This document shows, piece after piece, positions 15,094-27,856 of a stretch of DNA of 64,000 nucleotides. How positions within the stretch are numbered: the first letter of the stretch is position 1; the number at the start of each line of letters is the position of its first letter. The stretch spans positions 6,353,685 through 6,417,684 of the forward strand of contig ML664152.1 in the NCBI GenBank assembly GCA_007570785.1, in the 5' to 3' direction. The notes below the pieces were generated by a model. It had not been told where the DNA came from. It did no database searches and saw only the letters and a list, made by a program, of their open reading frames with translations. The translations under genes were made by a program, and so were the position numbers. Source of the DNA: Antilocapra americana (taxonomy: Eukaryota; Chordata; Mammalia; Artiodactyla; Antilocapridae).

Positions 15094-16654
15094 GTGAGCA
15101 GAGGCTCGGCAGTCCCCCCATGCAGCAGGACCAACAGCTAGCTGGGGGGGGATCCCACAGGGATCCCACCCCACGGAATGCCTTTCCCTCTCTGGGCCGG
15201 ATCCCCAGGCTGCCTGGTTCTGTGACCTGTGATGTTCTTTGAACAGGATGTCAGGGTCTCGTGGGCAAGTCCTACAAAAGTTACTACTCAGAAACTGAGT
15301 GAAAGCCAACCTCTTTCAAGTGTCCTAAATCCTATCTTGTCAGTAAGGCAGGCCAAGAGAATGCCTTTCCTGTGGATTTGCCAACACCACTCTTTAATTT
15401 TCAGTCTCTGCAGCAATGCCACCAATTATGGCCTCCTTTAAAAAGACCTGTCTGATGGACTCTGGAAATGAGAACTATTTTATTGCTGGAAAGAGGAAAT
15501 TGAGGGTTTATGGTCCAGGGAAAGCATTGTGAGGCAGAAAACACACGCTTTCCTGAATTAGATATTGGAGCGGAATCCTGGTGTAAGAGTTTCGTTTTAA
15601 CTAATAGAAAATAAAATAATAGATGATGATAACTTGGCCAGATGAGAGCCATTGTCAGCAGCACCGTTATTACTATGTCCAGCTCTGTAGAATCTGTGCA
15701 ACGTGGCTATTTCCAGGTCCTGTGGCACAGCCCTACCGGCCCTGGCTCTGCGGTATGAGGACAATGAGTTCTTTCAAATACAAAGCCCAGGGCAGGACAG
15801 AGTTCACTGAGTCCCTCCTCTTTACCTGTCAGGGTATCGAGCCAATCCAGGTTTTGGTAGAATGCATGTACAGGCTCTTTGAAGTTTAGTATCAGTACAG
15901 TGATGGGAATGCAGCATCCCCTGGGTTCTTCAAGTTGCATTTGAAAGACAAGCCTGGAAGCTCTGTCCTTGAGATGGCTCTGGGATATCCCCAAGCCCTG
16001 CTGGCAGATCTGGACGTTGATCTCTTGTGTAACTAACCATAGACCAGTTAGAGCAGTGGACAGGGGGTTATTTCTACCTGTCTTCTCATAGCCAGGGCAT
16101 CCTCTTGATATAGCTCTCACGTGCCTTACCATCAATGTGCTTCTACTTGGCCAATGAATTAAAATAGCTAAAGTATTATACATGGCACTCCATCTGCATG
16201 CTTTAATAGTCCTTTTGTTTAAAACTTCTGCAGCCCAGTAATTCAGATGAACCATCAATCTCACTGAAATATCCTTTCTAAATGACACTCTCCACTTACT
16301 GTGTAATTTTGCACATTCACTTGAGTAAATCTTGTACCCTGAGGGCTGTGTTAGGTGCTCGATGTACAAAATGTGAGAAGGAGCCTTCTGAACCCTAAGG
16401 AGGCAGACACACAGACACTCTACCAGTGAAAGAGCCCAAATGGCATGAGCAGTGAAATGGGGATCCAAATAAATACTTTGTAAAGCACGAAAGAAGCAAT
16501 TCGTTGCCACTGGGGAGGAAAGGTGGTGCCACTTATGAGAACAGCATCACAAAAACATAGTATTGCCTAATCTACTGAGAAATTCAGTATCAGGTGTGCT
16601 GTATTGGATTCCGTTCACAAGTGTTCATTGTTAAAATATGAAAAAGACTTACTT

Positions 16655-16965
16655 TGAAAATAAGTTTTGGTTATTTATCTTTGGCTGTGCGGTGTGTTTG
16701 CTATTGCACGGGCTTTTCTCTAGTTGTGGTGAGTGGAGGCCACTCTCTAGTTGTGTGCAAAGGTTTCTCATCGCAGCAGCTTCTCTTGGTGTGGAACACA
16801 GGCTCTAGGCACACGGTTCTCAATAGTTGCAGCTCCCAGGCTCTAGAGCACAGGCTCAGTAGCTGCTCCACATGTGGGCTCTTCCTGGACCAGGGATCAA
16901 ACTTATATCTCCTGCATCAGCAGGCGGATTCCCTACCACTGACCACCAGAGAAACCTCCGAAAGG
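16655..16965 (-). mobile_element. CHR-type cetartiodactyl SINE
   Basis: Antisense copy with 'tttggctgtgcggtgtgttt', 'gggcttttctctagttgtgg', 'aacacaggctctaggcacac' and, at its end, the tRNA-like 'gaccagggatcaaactta'. The order matches the copy at 54062-54325. Confidence 0.75.
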
Positions 16966-18233
16966 ACTTTTTTAAACCCCTCCCCCCCCCTTTTTTTTTA
17001 ACCAAAAGCAGAAACCCATAGCCTGGCCTTAGGGACATTGTTATTGAGGTACCCAGGCTGTCTGTTCTTGTTGCATTTAGACAGATTGAACTGGCTGCAT
17101 TTAGAAGACTAGAAATTGTCCATATAACATTTTTAAAAACCAACGGTAACACTTTCTCATCCATCATTACTGTTTGAGTGCAAGGATTTACCTACAAATG
17201 GGTTAAACACTAAATCCCTCCCAGCATCTCCCACCCTCTGCTAAATTCACCTTTTCCTTTTGCCCTGGCCCCCATTGCTTCCTTTCACCTCTCCAGCTAT
17301 TGTCTGATTTTCCTCTTCTGCTTAACTACTTGAACACCCCAACCTCTCTCTTCTTTGCCAAGAGCAAGAAAAAGATGCTAAAGCTGTTGTATATTCTTCC
17401 TGGTGCATTTGAGTCAGACCAGTGTCAGGTGGGACGTCCTTTCTTTTTGTTCTTCACAGTCCCTTGTAATTTAGTTATTGCTTTGTAAGGACTCTGTCTA
17501 GAAATTATCCTGAGCTGGCATTTTTATTGTCGGCACCTCTGCTGTCCCACACCGCTATTTTGTCACTGGTCTCAGTAAAGAGACCATCCTCAAGTCCAGC
17601 CTTTCATTCCCCGGAAACAATTTCATTTTCTTTGTACCGGAGCAGAGAGAGAGCTAACACAAAGGTTTCAGCAGGGGGAGAAAATAAGTGCTGTGGCAAA
17701 GAAAATGTATTCATGGGAGATGCTGAGGAGCAAAGAATCCCAGAGATGTAGCTGGCAAGGCACAAAGGTATCTACATTTTACTTTGTAGTAGCTGGCAGG
17801 GCACAAAGTCTTCCATTTTACTTGTCTAATAAAAGCTTTCAAGTCAAGAGTTTGATGAGAGGGCAGTAAGAAGGCAAAATGATCAGATACCTCATTCTGT
17901 AGCCTTCCAAACGGCAGGTTTTACTTTGGATACACTGAAATATTTAATTCCGCACACTCTCTCTGATTATCTTCCATGGTCCAGGTACAACATTTTAAAA
18001 AATAACTAAAATTTTCTTATTAACCATCTCTATTTGATTGCAAGAGTTTGGCTAGGTCCTGGAGAGAAAAGAAAGGTCAAGATTCTGTCCCAGGATGATG
18101 GAAGCTGGAACCCTAGTGTCAGTCAGCAAAGGCTTACATGGGACATGCTCATCTTTCTATAACAATGAAAAATGTACCATAAAAGGGCAGAGTGAGCTAC
18201 TAGGGCTATTGGGGGAATCAGTGAAAGGCCAGA

Positions 18234-18452
18234 AAAGAGAGTAAAAGTGTTAGTTGCCCAGTCATGTCCAACTCTTTGTGACTCCATGGATTATAGCCCA
18301 CCAGGCTACTCAATCCATGGGATTTTCCAGGCAAGAATACTGGAGCAGGTTGTCATGCCCTTCTCTAGAGTATCTTCCCTACTCAGGGATCAAACCCAAG
18401 TCTTCTGCATTGCAGGCAGATTCTTTACCAACTGAGTCACATGGGAAGCCGA
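18234..18452 (-). mobile_element. Bov-tA SINE with target-site duplication
   Basis: Antisense, near full length: 'gactccatggattatagccc', 'gggattttccaggcaagaat', 'ctcagggatcaaacccaagt', 'ttctttaccaactgagtcac'. Flanked by the 10-bp repeat aaaggccaga at 18224-18233 and 18453-18462. Confidence 0.9.
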
Positions 18453-20029
18453 AAAGGCCAGACCCTGCCCCCAAAAGATCTTTGTATTTTAGGTTTGAAG
18501 GGCCCTTAAACTGATATGTTAACTAATAATACATGTTTCCCATTCAGTCATGGAAGGAAACTAGAGTCACAGAGTTTAAGGTAGTAGGTGCTCATCTGTT
18601 AAGCAGAGTCCATTAGTAGAACTGCTCAGGAAAATCGCTGACCCATGTAAGACATAGATCATGTCCCTGGGTTAGAATGAATTCAAATATATTTACAGAT
18701 TGAATGGCTTCATAAAATATTTTACTGTGTAAAATAAGGACATCTCTAATAATAGGTCAGTGTTTCCTGAGCAACTACTCTTCAGGATCAAAACTAGAAA
18801 TAGGAAAGTTTAGATTATAGGAAAATACTGCAGGGGTTCCTAATGAACACTGGAAGATCAACTCCATGCCATTGACCTTGTTTGATTGCTATATGCTACT
18901 CAGTGTTTTTAAGTAGGTTTGCTTCACTGTATCGACAAGCAACCTAGTTAGGTAATGTAATATAATGTGTTTTATGTAAAATTTTTTTTAAAAAAAGAAA
19001 GAAAAAAAAAATGGGACTCAAGCAGTTTAGCCAACCTATATTCTTCCTTCCTGAGTACATTACTAATTTTAGAGCCTAGCGACCTCCTAAAGTCTAAATT
19101 GTCTTCAAGTGCTACATTTTTTTAAAAATCTATAACCTTATCCACAAGTTCAGAAGCCACATCTTGCATTAAATGATGCCCTGATTTTTTCCTATTGCTA
19201 GCTCCTTTGAAGTACAAGGTTGTAGAATAAATCACTGGCTGGGCCAATGATCCCAGCAGTGCCAAATTATAAAAATTTGATTCCTATGTCAAGTAATCAA
19301 GGCTGGGGTCACTAAAAGCTTCCCCTCTTAGTATGAGTTTACCCAAGAGGGTGCAAAGTACCCAACCAGTATGGGTCAACTGGCAGTGCCAAGCCAAAAA
19401 GCTGCTTCCGAGGTTTCAAATAAGCTAAAGATAAAAATCAGTGGATGACGTAAAATCTGACCTTCTTCCCTTGAACAGAAGCATATTTATTATTTGAAAC
19501 ATGGTTTCAAATGGATTAATAGTTTAAAGCCGATTAGTTCTGGAAGCCCATTCCTAAAGAGAATGCGGCCTTTGGTCATCCACAGGCATGGCTGAAGGGG
19601 TGGTGCATGACTGTTCTAATATTCCATTTATCTGCTCTAAAATATCTGAGCTAAACCTCTCCTCATCTGTAAGACCAACACTTAGCTTGAGCTCTAATAA
19701 TCTAAAGGAAGAAAGGTGTGCATCTAGGAGCTCAAAGACACTTGGACTCAAGGTAGACTTGTATAAAGGTTTCCATCATACATTGAGTCATATGCATGCA
19801 AATGTCTCTGGTGTACCTTAGTGAAGGAGTGGTGGGTGGGCACCCCAGAGATGTCACTGCCGAACTAATAAATGTCCCAACTGGGGCTGAGATGGGATTA
19901 AAAGTCTGAAACTGTAGTTCTCAGCTTTGCATTTTCTTCCTTCTTCATTCCTTTCTGTTTTCTTTCTTTTTATCCCTTTGACCTTCATTTCTTAAAAATT
20001 ATCCTTTCAAAACTTCAAGTGTGTTATGG

Positions 20030-20549
20030 CAGAACTAAATTTTTATGTTTATTTTACTTTTTTTTATTAGTTTTGCCATACAATGACATGATATCACCAT
20101 AGGTTTACATATGCTCCCCCTCCAGAACCCCTCTCCCTCCTCCCTCCCTCCTCCCTCCCCCCGGGAAATCTCGATGCACCAGCCCCGAGCATCAATCCTG
20201 GGCTGGCGATTGATTGCACATATGATAACTAACATGTTTCAATGCCATTCTCCCATATCATCCCACCCTTGCCCTCATCCACAGAGTCCACGAGTCTGTT
20301 CTGTACATCTGCATTCCTTTTGCTGTCTCGCATGCTGGGTTCTTGTTACCGTCTTTCTAAATTCCATATATATGCGTTAGTATACTGTATTGTTGTTTTT
20401 CTTTCTGGCTTACTTCACTCTGATAATGGGCTCCAGTTCCGCCCACCTGAGTAGAACTGATTCAAATGAATTTTTTTTAATGCTGAGTAATATTCCATTG
20501 TGTATATGTACCACAGCTTTCTTATCCATTCGTCAGAACTAAATTTTTA
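20030..20549 (-). mobile_element. 5'-truncated L1 with 16-bp target-site duplication
   Basis: The word cagaactaaattttta occurs at 20030-20045 and 20534-20549. Between them lies a T-rich antisense tail and about 490 bp of L1 3' UTR plus the ORF2 terminus, ending in 'cttatccattcgt'. It is a textbook minus-strand, 5'-truncated L1 insertion, of the same subfamily as the L1 at 4449. Confidence 0.95.
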
Positions 20550-20995
20550 AAAAGCATTTCCATATCTTGCAGTGGGAGAGTGCAGAACAGAGGGAAGGTA
20601 ACAGAGCCAGGCCAATGGCAGCCACGGAGCAAGGGATTGTGGCACAGGGGTGGGCGGGGTGCAGGCAGGAGCAGGAGGGAGCCAGGTGGTCTCAGCCCAG
20701 GGCTTTGCCCTGCCTGTGGTTCTTTTCTGTCCATGTTCGTATTTGCAGTTGAGATGGCAAGAATATATGGTCTTCTTTCTGGGTTATATATTTTGTCATG
20801 GCTTTGGAATCAGCTTTCATTTGATTAGATGATGGGGAGTCCTTTTTGCGAACCTATAAAAATGTAAATGCAGGTTTTAGAGCCCTTAGGAAAATAGCCA
20901 CTTTATGAGATCCCTTTCAATTCCATAGGAAAGCAGGGGTTGTGGTGAGGGAGCTTGCAAGTAAGAGCTTTTGAGAGATGGTAAAGCAGGGGAAG

Positions 20996-21215
20996 GGGCT
21001 TCCCAGGTGGCATCCACTAGGAAAAGAACACGCCTGCCAATGTAGGAGATGTAATTCGATCCCTGGGTTGGGAAGATCCCCTGGAAGAAGGCAGGGCAGC
21101 CCACTCCAGTATTCTTGCCTGGAGAATCCCATGGACAGAGGAGCCTGGGGGGCTACCGTCCATAGAGTTGCACAGACTTGGACACGACTGAAGCAGCTGA
21201 GCATTCACGCAGAGC
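20996..21215 (+). mobile_element. Bov-tA SINE, near full length
   Basis: Sense: 'ggggcttcccaggtggcatc', 'aattcgatccctgggttggg', 'ggagaatcccatggacagag', 'tggacacgactgaagcagct'. A possible 8-bp repeat, caggggaa, flanks it (20987-20994 and 21216-21223). Confidence 0.88.
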
Positions 21216-21385
21216 CAGGGGAAACCTGCTACTCTCAAGTTGGTTTTCTGTTTGGGAGACATGTGCATGGGACTTCCCTGGAGAGGTATGGGGTGAAACG
21301 AATTCCATTCGCTTAGCTAGAACTTCGGAGATGAAAGTGTGATGATGTGCCTATGAATGAGAGTCCTCTTCTTTAAAGAAACATA

Positions 21386-21565
21386 AGGGACTTCCCTGGT
21401 GGTCCTGTGCCTAAGGACTTCGACTTTCAATGCAGGGGAGGCGGATTTCATCCCTGGTCAAGGAACTAAGATCCCACATGTCTTGTGGCCAAGAAACCAA
21501 AACATAAAAATAGAAGCAATATTTTATTAATAACAAATTCAATAAAGTTTTAAAAAATGGTCCAC
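21386..21565 (+). mobile_element. CHR-2-type SINE
   Basis: Sense: 'gggacttccctggtggtcct', 'tttcatccctggtcaaggaa', 'aagatcccacatgtcttgtg', then an A/T-rich tail 'caataaagttttaaaaaatg'. The same layout recurs at 41426-41607. Confidence 0.8.
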
Positions 21566-22914
21566 ATCAAACAAATAAAATAAACATTAGAGCACGTGCT
21601 CAGAACTGGCACAGCTGCAGTGCTGGAGGCCTGTGCTGCCTCAGTGATGAGAATGCCTGTCCCAAGTGCAGACCCCTCAGGGTGGATGGTTCACAAGGAA
21701 CAGGGAGCCGGGAAGCCACCCTGTAATGCTTTTATTCAGCTGGGATGCCTCTTCTTGAAAACTGACTGAACCACAATTAATTGACAGAGTGCTAGCATTT
21801 TCCATGCTTTCTTCTTCCTTTTGCCATAAATCTTTATGTTGTCTTGCTTTAGTCTCTAAATAGCTGTGCAAATAGGTGTGAATAAACTTGACATCTTGAC
21901 ATTGTTGTGCTCTGTTTTGCTGACATGAAAACTGAAGGGAACTTGAAAACCACACATCAGTTAGGTAAGGACTAGCAGGAGAGCTGAGATCACTTTTTTA
22001 TACCCAGTCCTTTCTCCATGACACTTCTTCAGTTTTGGAACATTCAGGAAAGAAATAGTCTGTCACATCAATATTAAGCTAGCTGAAAAAAATGTGTCAA
22101 AGAAATATGGAATTAAGCACAGAATCCATCTATTAACACAGAATCAATAATGACATTATCATTTTATTTTCCCCATGAAAGGTATTTGGGTTGTTCATTT
22201 CTTATCTCTATATTTATTACCACCCAGGCCCCCCTATATTAAAAAAAAAAAGGATTTCTTTTTGCTTGCTTATCCTTAACCTATTGCCCTCCTCTGCACT
22301 TCTTTTCCCCTCTGAATTCTTGAAAGACTCTTTGACAGTCAACTGTATCATGTCTCACAAGTTCCTCTGAATCCGGTCTCACTGTTCCCCCAACCCCTCA
22401 AATGAAAATGCTCTCATAAAAGCAGGGGTCAGTTGCCTTAAGATCCCCAAATTCTCCTTTCAGCTATCATCCTCCAGCCCTCTTCACACATTCAGAGTGT
22501 TACCACATGTTATTTTTTGAAACTGCTTTTTTGCATCATTGAGTATCACTAGGAAAGCCTGGTAATCTGTCTCCATCATCTCCCAGACTGAAAGATGAAG
22601 GGAAGAGCACAGAGCCAATGATGGGTATAGAGAAACAGCCAGGGCTTTAGAAAGGTGTCACAAAGACTAAATCTCAGACTGAGCTGAAATTTGTGGGGGA
22701 AAAAAAAGTGGCAGACAACACAGAAGAGCGTGGAGCTGTGTTAGGAAAGAAGAAAAAGAAGACTTGAGATGGTGTTCTCATCTTAACAGATGGCAGGTAG
22801 AAGAAGACGGACTTGACATCTGTTTTACTTTGATGTGAACCAAGAGAGGTGCTATTCAGACCAGAAAATGTGAAGCAAGAATTATAGAAAAAGAAGGAAG
22901 GATGAGGAGGATTT

Positions 22915-22968
22915 TGAGAAAGGAAGGGAGGGAAGGAGGGAAGGAAGGAAGGAAAAGGAAAAAGGATA
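22915..22968. repeat. Purine-rich GGAA/GGGA tract
   Basis: Strand-asymmetric purine run built from ggaagg and gggagg units. Confidence 0.9.
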
Positions 22969-23260
22969 ACTCAGGTTGTTTGAGAAAGTGATCAAAGCCC
23001 CTGATTATTTTAATTGATTTACTCTTTCAAAACCTACTATGCACTAGTGATTTGGGGAGTATTAGAGAGGATGCTGCCTAAAGTCATCTTCCTAACTCCT
23101 TTCTAGTAGATCGAGCAAGCCAAGCTCACAACAAACTATTACACAGGACCCTAGATGATGAACCAAACTGTGGGTACCAGTCGATGCAGTGATAATCCCC
23201 AAGAGGGGCGTTTTCTCTCACTGGAAAGATTAGCAAAGGTGTCGTGTGGTTCCCCGCCAC

Positions 23261-23505
23261 TGCTGTTGTTCAGTCACTCACTCGTGCCTGACTCTTTGCG
23301 ACCCCATGGACTACAGCACGTCAGGCTTCCTGTCCTCCACTCTTTCCCAGAATTTGCTCAAATTCATGTCCATTGAGTCGGTGATGCCATCCAACCATTT
23401 CATCCTCTGTCGCCATTTTCTCCTCCTGCCCTCAATCTTTCCCATCTTCAGGGTCTTTTCCAATGAGTTGGCTCTTTGCATCAGGTGGCCAAAGTATTGC
23501 AAACC
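23261..23505 (-). mobile_element. BovB LINE 3'-end fragment
   Basis: Antisense: 'gactctttgcgaccccatgg', 'ctttcccagaatttgctcaa', 'gagtcggtgatgccatccaa', 'caggtggccaaagtattgca'. Parallel to 31321-31580 and 42643-43186. Confidence 0.85.
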
Positions 23506-25293
23506 ACCCCCCCAAAAAAAAGTTTTTTTAGAATTCTGAACAAAATGTTTTCAGACATAATCCCAAGGACCTTCGTACATCATCTTTGAACAATCAGATT
23601 AGAGGTGTTAGGAAGTATACACCATACCCATTTTCGAAAAACAGTAAGTTCTAGAAATTGTAGATTGAAGTAAATTAGTTTAGGTTATAGGATAGTTTGT
23701 GAGCATCGAAGGACATGATAGGGATCAGCAACAGCCTGGACAAATCCTATTTGCACTTTGACAGGACTGATAGAGAAGAGAGGACCAGGTTACAGCACTG
23801 GGCTGAAATACAGGCGAGCTAAGCTGATTTCTGAGATGGCATAAATCCAGGTGGGAGCTAATATAGTAGAGGATGAAAGGCTGGAGGCAAGGAGATAAAA
23901 TTTAATAGGGATAATTGGAAAGTCTCCAATGTAAGTTGTGAAAATTCATTTACGAAACATATAATGAGCATTGTGTTCCCAACAGTGGGTAAGAGACTAT
24001 CAAAAAAATTATCAGTTTCTTGGCTCAGCCTCATTTAATAAAGGACAACAAGAAATCACAGGTCCTCCATAGAAGAGAGTCCCAAGTGGAGAACTGCCTA
24101 GAAATTCTGCTGTCTGAGAAGTGATTGAGAAAAATAGAGAATTCAGCCCAGAAAAGAGAACACTGAAGCCAAGCTACCTTGGACATGCCAGCTACCTGGA
24201 AATATTCAAATGGCTTCTCAGTGGTTCCAGAAGGTGCCTTTCTTATAGCCAAGGAGAAATTACATCAAGGGATTTCAACACAAGAATAGGAAGGTGTTTC
24301 TCATAATGAATTGTATCCTTGGGAAAAAACTGTGTGTGGCTTTAGTGTACCAGAGACTGGAGATAAAGACAGAAGAGCCATTAGAGAGACAGCATGAAAC
24401 CAGGAAGTCATGATGCAAAGTGCCAAGACTGAGCTCAACAGATGCGGAGATGCTAGACAGATGCAAAGGTCCTCTGAAGCCCAGGGGACCGGAACACCAG
24501 CATCGCCTGCTGGGTCAGGAGGGTGTACAGAGCAAGTCACATCTGGGGGGAGGGTGGGGCAAGGGCAAGGAACGAGATCATGGGGCTCTCGGCAGAGAAT
24601 GCAAGAACAGAAAACTCAGAGAGGGTTGGTGGTCTAAAGTAAGAGGGAACCAAGCTAGAAAGACAACTAGGTCCAGCACGGGAGGCTGGTACCCTGAGCT
24701 GAGGGGTCCTATTGGCAGGGAGTCTCCTTTGAGAATTTCAGAGCACAGATGTGACCTAGTGAGGGGTGTGATTCAGAAGCCATTACCCTTTCTGCTGTGG
24801 GCAAGCTGCTTAGAGGGCTGAGAGTCTGGAGCTGGGCAGACCAAAGAGGGAGATGCTGATAAGGAAATGAGAACTGAACTGGGGAGAGAGAGAGAGAAGC
24901 CAAGTCCTAGGGAGACTGATGTGTTGAGTGGGGAGCCCTCAAAAGACGTGGAAGCCAGGTCAGTGATGGAGGAGATGTAGGCACCGTTCAGTCGGCAAGG
25001 GCATTGTCTTCCCTGGGGTGGCTGTTGGTCCCGGCTCATTGTAGCATCTGCCCAGGGCACTGTGGAAGGGATTCAGACATTTATTAGAGGAGGATTTGAA
25101 AACTCTGTGATGCTCTTAAGGTACCACGACTCCATGATTTTTAAAATATTCTGTTAATTTTTCCCACATCCCATTCTCACCCCTAGAGAGGAGAGTGTCC
25201 AGAGTTCTTCCTTTTCTTCTCCCAGCCCCCTTTATGAACAGAAGATCCAGAACCCATCATATCCTTGACATCTCTCCCAGCTGGCTTCCAAAT

Positions 25294-25296
<3 letters not shown>

Positions 25297-25344
<48 letters not shown>
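25297..25344. repeat. (CA)24 microsatellite
   Basis: Uninterrupted CA repeat, the longest in the window and likely polymorphic. Confidence 0.97.
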
Positions 25345-25346
<2 letters not shown>

Positions 25347-25645
25347 TTACTTTTATACATTAAAGGACTCGACATGTTGAAGCCAGATATCTCAGCCTGC
25401 ACCCAAACTGCTGTTTCCTTGCTTCCTGAAGGAGCTCAGAATTCCAACCCCGGCTCCCTCTGTGCCCTGGAGCACTCTTCCTGTTAGTTTGTGCTCTCTT
25501 TAAGGTGATGACAGTCTTACGTCCTCTCCAACTGACCCAGCCTGAGACAGTGCCCCCCAAGGTGTGTCCCTTGGTCAGCTGTCATGAGGAAAGCACTCCT
25601 CTGTGTGTCCCTAAGGACATGACCTGTGTCCCCCTCTATGTATAA

Positions 25646-25765
25646 AGGGCTTCCCTGGTGGCTCAGACAGTAAAGAATCCACCTGCCACGCAGGAGACCT
25701 AGGTTCATTCCCTGGGTCAGAAAGACCCCCTGGAGAAGGGAATGGCTACCCATTCCAGTGTAAAA
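25646..25765 (+). mobile_element. Bov-tA SINE, 3'-truncated
   Basis: Sense head 'gggcttccctggtggctcag' through 'ggagaagggaatggctaccc'. It stops near 25765 without the BovA tail. Confidence 0.85.
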
Positions 25766-27825
25766 AACTTTGAGGATAGTGATTTTAAAAGAGTTTGAAT
25801 CAACAGACACTGGTTATCATTTCCTACTCAGCTGCAGCAAATGATTGAATGTATCTGGATCCCAGTTTCCTGATTTCTGAAGAAGGGCTCAGAAATTCCC
25901 AGGCAGATGGGTATAAAGGGGATGTGGGCCAGCAGTCCTAAGTAACCAGCACATCCAGGTTCCCAGCACATGACCCTAGTCCAATTGGTCCTACTCCCCA
26001 GGAGACATTCGTGCCTGGTCCCTGATGCCAACTGTGCCCTCCAGACTCTCCATCAGCTTCACACTCCACCAACTCTCAGCTTCTCCAAGGGGGGCTCACA
26101 GAAGAAGTGAGTTTCCATGAATATAATGTTGCTCACAGTTTCAGATGAGTCAGAAGGAGGAAATAGTAGTCAAGACAGACAGAGAAAGGAATCCATTATA
26201 AGGTGATGAGCACAAGGAAGGGTAGACTAAAGAGGCTTTGGGTACCAAAGCATGTGGATGAAGATGACTATTAGTTGTAGACACAGAAATTTTGCTTTGG
26301 AGCTTGTCAGTACCAGAGGAACCTCTATCCCCACACTGGTTGGAAGCTGTCTTTCCTTGGCACATTGATAGGAAAAAAAAATCACAGGAGAGAAAGCTGT
26401 GGTGATTAGCTTCAGGAATAGAAAAAGAACGAGGATGGTGTCAGAAAAAGGGACACAGATCCGTCCTGAAGATGTTTGAGTCTGAGTTCCCTTCACATTG
26501 TGAGCTGAAGGGAACGTTGTGCAGCGTTTTACTCTTCGGAATTCCAGCCTCTTTTTAGAGCGTTGAACTAGCCACTGCTTGGTTGTTCCATAGAGCGAAT
26601 TAATCCCGAGCTTCTGGCACCTTACTATGTGTATGCGTATATTTACTTTGCAAGTGTTAAATCATTCAGGAAGAGAAGAAGCTTATCTTGTCTTTGCAGA
26701 TAAATGTAAAGCCACAAGATGGGAAATTCAACGCTGCTTTGCCTTCTTTGCTTTGCCATATGGATGGGATGAAGGGAGCTGTTTCACTTCCCAGACGGAA
26801 TCCATCTGTGCACAAGCCCGGGGCCTCCTTGTGAGGTGGGACCTGGCACGGCTGACTTGAAGAGCAGTGCTTTGGTTCACAGGATGACTGCCTATGTGTG
26901 GCTATTCCTGCGACTGTCCGTCCACACCTCCCAGTTACAGCATCCTGCTCCCTGACACCAAAGCGACTGCATCAAAGGCTGCATTCAGCCCCCAAACACG
27001 AAAAGGCTACAACAAATGCATTGCTTCACTCACACTCAGTCAGCTGAATCCATTCACAGAAAGTTCCATTCATTGCACATTTAACATCAAAGCTTTGTAA
27101 AGAAAATTGAAAGAAAAATATGAAGAAGACCCTTGTAGTCTAAGAAAGGAAACATTCATGTTTTTGCCAGGACAAAAATGTGTAAAAGGAACAAATTATA
27201 TTTTAAGGGAAATTAGAATTTCAAAACGATGCCATCCAAAAAGTTTTTTTAAAAATTTGCCTCATTTTTAGGCAGGATTTCTTTTATCAGGAGTGGTAAC
27301 CAGGTCTTGGTAAACAGTGTCCTCAGAGGAAAGAAATAAAGAAAAGTTTTATTTCTGAGTTTGAAATAAACATCTAGGTTTCCAGACATAGTGATATGCA
27401 GTGTATGCAATTCTTTGATCAACCAAACGGATGCATAGCTCTCTAGTAATGACTTTTTTAAGAGATCATAAGCTTTTTCATTTTGATAACAAAAAGAATT
27501 AAATTTGTACTATATAATGAATTACTTTCAAGATGTTAATTTTCTGACTTCTGAAAATAAAGTTGGGTTTTTGAAAAGTGACAAATGAATAGGTTATAAT
27601 AAAACCTTTATTAGTTATCTGAGAAGTTTTGTGGCTATTTATATGTGCCTCATTTAGAAGAAATAAGGAATCCATAAAAGTTTCAGTTATTAGTAGTGAT
27701 CTCAATATACAATTACATTTAAAAATGGCTATTGTTATCTGATTCTGTAGAATATTTGTCAGAAATGCTTAAGTGAATGTTAGTGAGTTGTTTATCTTGT
27801 ACTAATATTAGCTTTCTTTCCCCAG

Positions 27826-27856
27826 ATGCAAAGAGTTTAGCTGAAATGCTCATGAG
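27826..27856 (+). CDS. DSCAM: DSCAM 31-nt microexon, start of the cytoplasmic tail
   Basis: This exon is too short for ordinary ORF calling. It encodes AKSLAEMLM: two bases (AT) finish the aspartate begun in the transmembrane exon, and the last two (AG) begin a serine finished by the first T of the next exon. It therefore enters in phase 1 and leaves in phase 2, the first phase change in this part of the gene. The acceptor is strong (ctttctttccccag) and the donor is gtaaga. The DSCAM tail sequence RLRDAKSLAEMLMSKNTR is reproduced exactly across the three exons, which fixes both boundaries. It sits alone between introns of 12.7 and 6.6 kb. Confidence 0.93.

Larger units (their letters stand above)
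15094..27825 (+). other. DSCAM: DSCAM intron (12,732 bp)
   Basis: The largest complete intron in the window, between the transmembrane exon and the 31-nt microexon. It contains CHR, Bov-tA and BovB repeats, a short L1 with target-site duplications and microsatellites, annotated separately. 15243-16650, 16970-18230, 18465-20029, 21565-22915, 23510-25296 and 25770-27800 are mainly unique, with no gene I can support. A minus-strand stop-free stretch at 15707-16510 is discussed as a finding. Confidence 0.9.
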
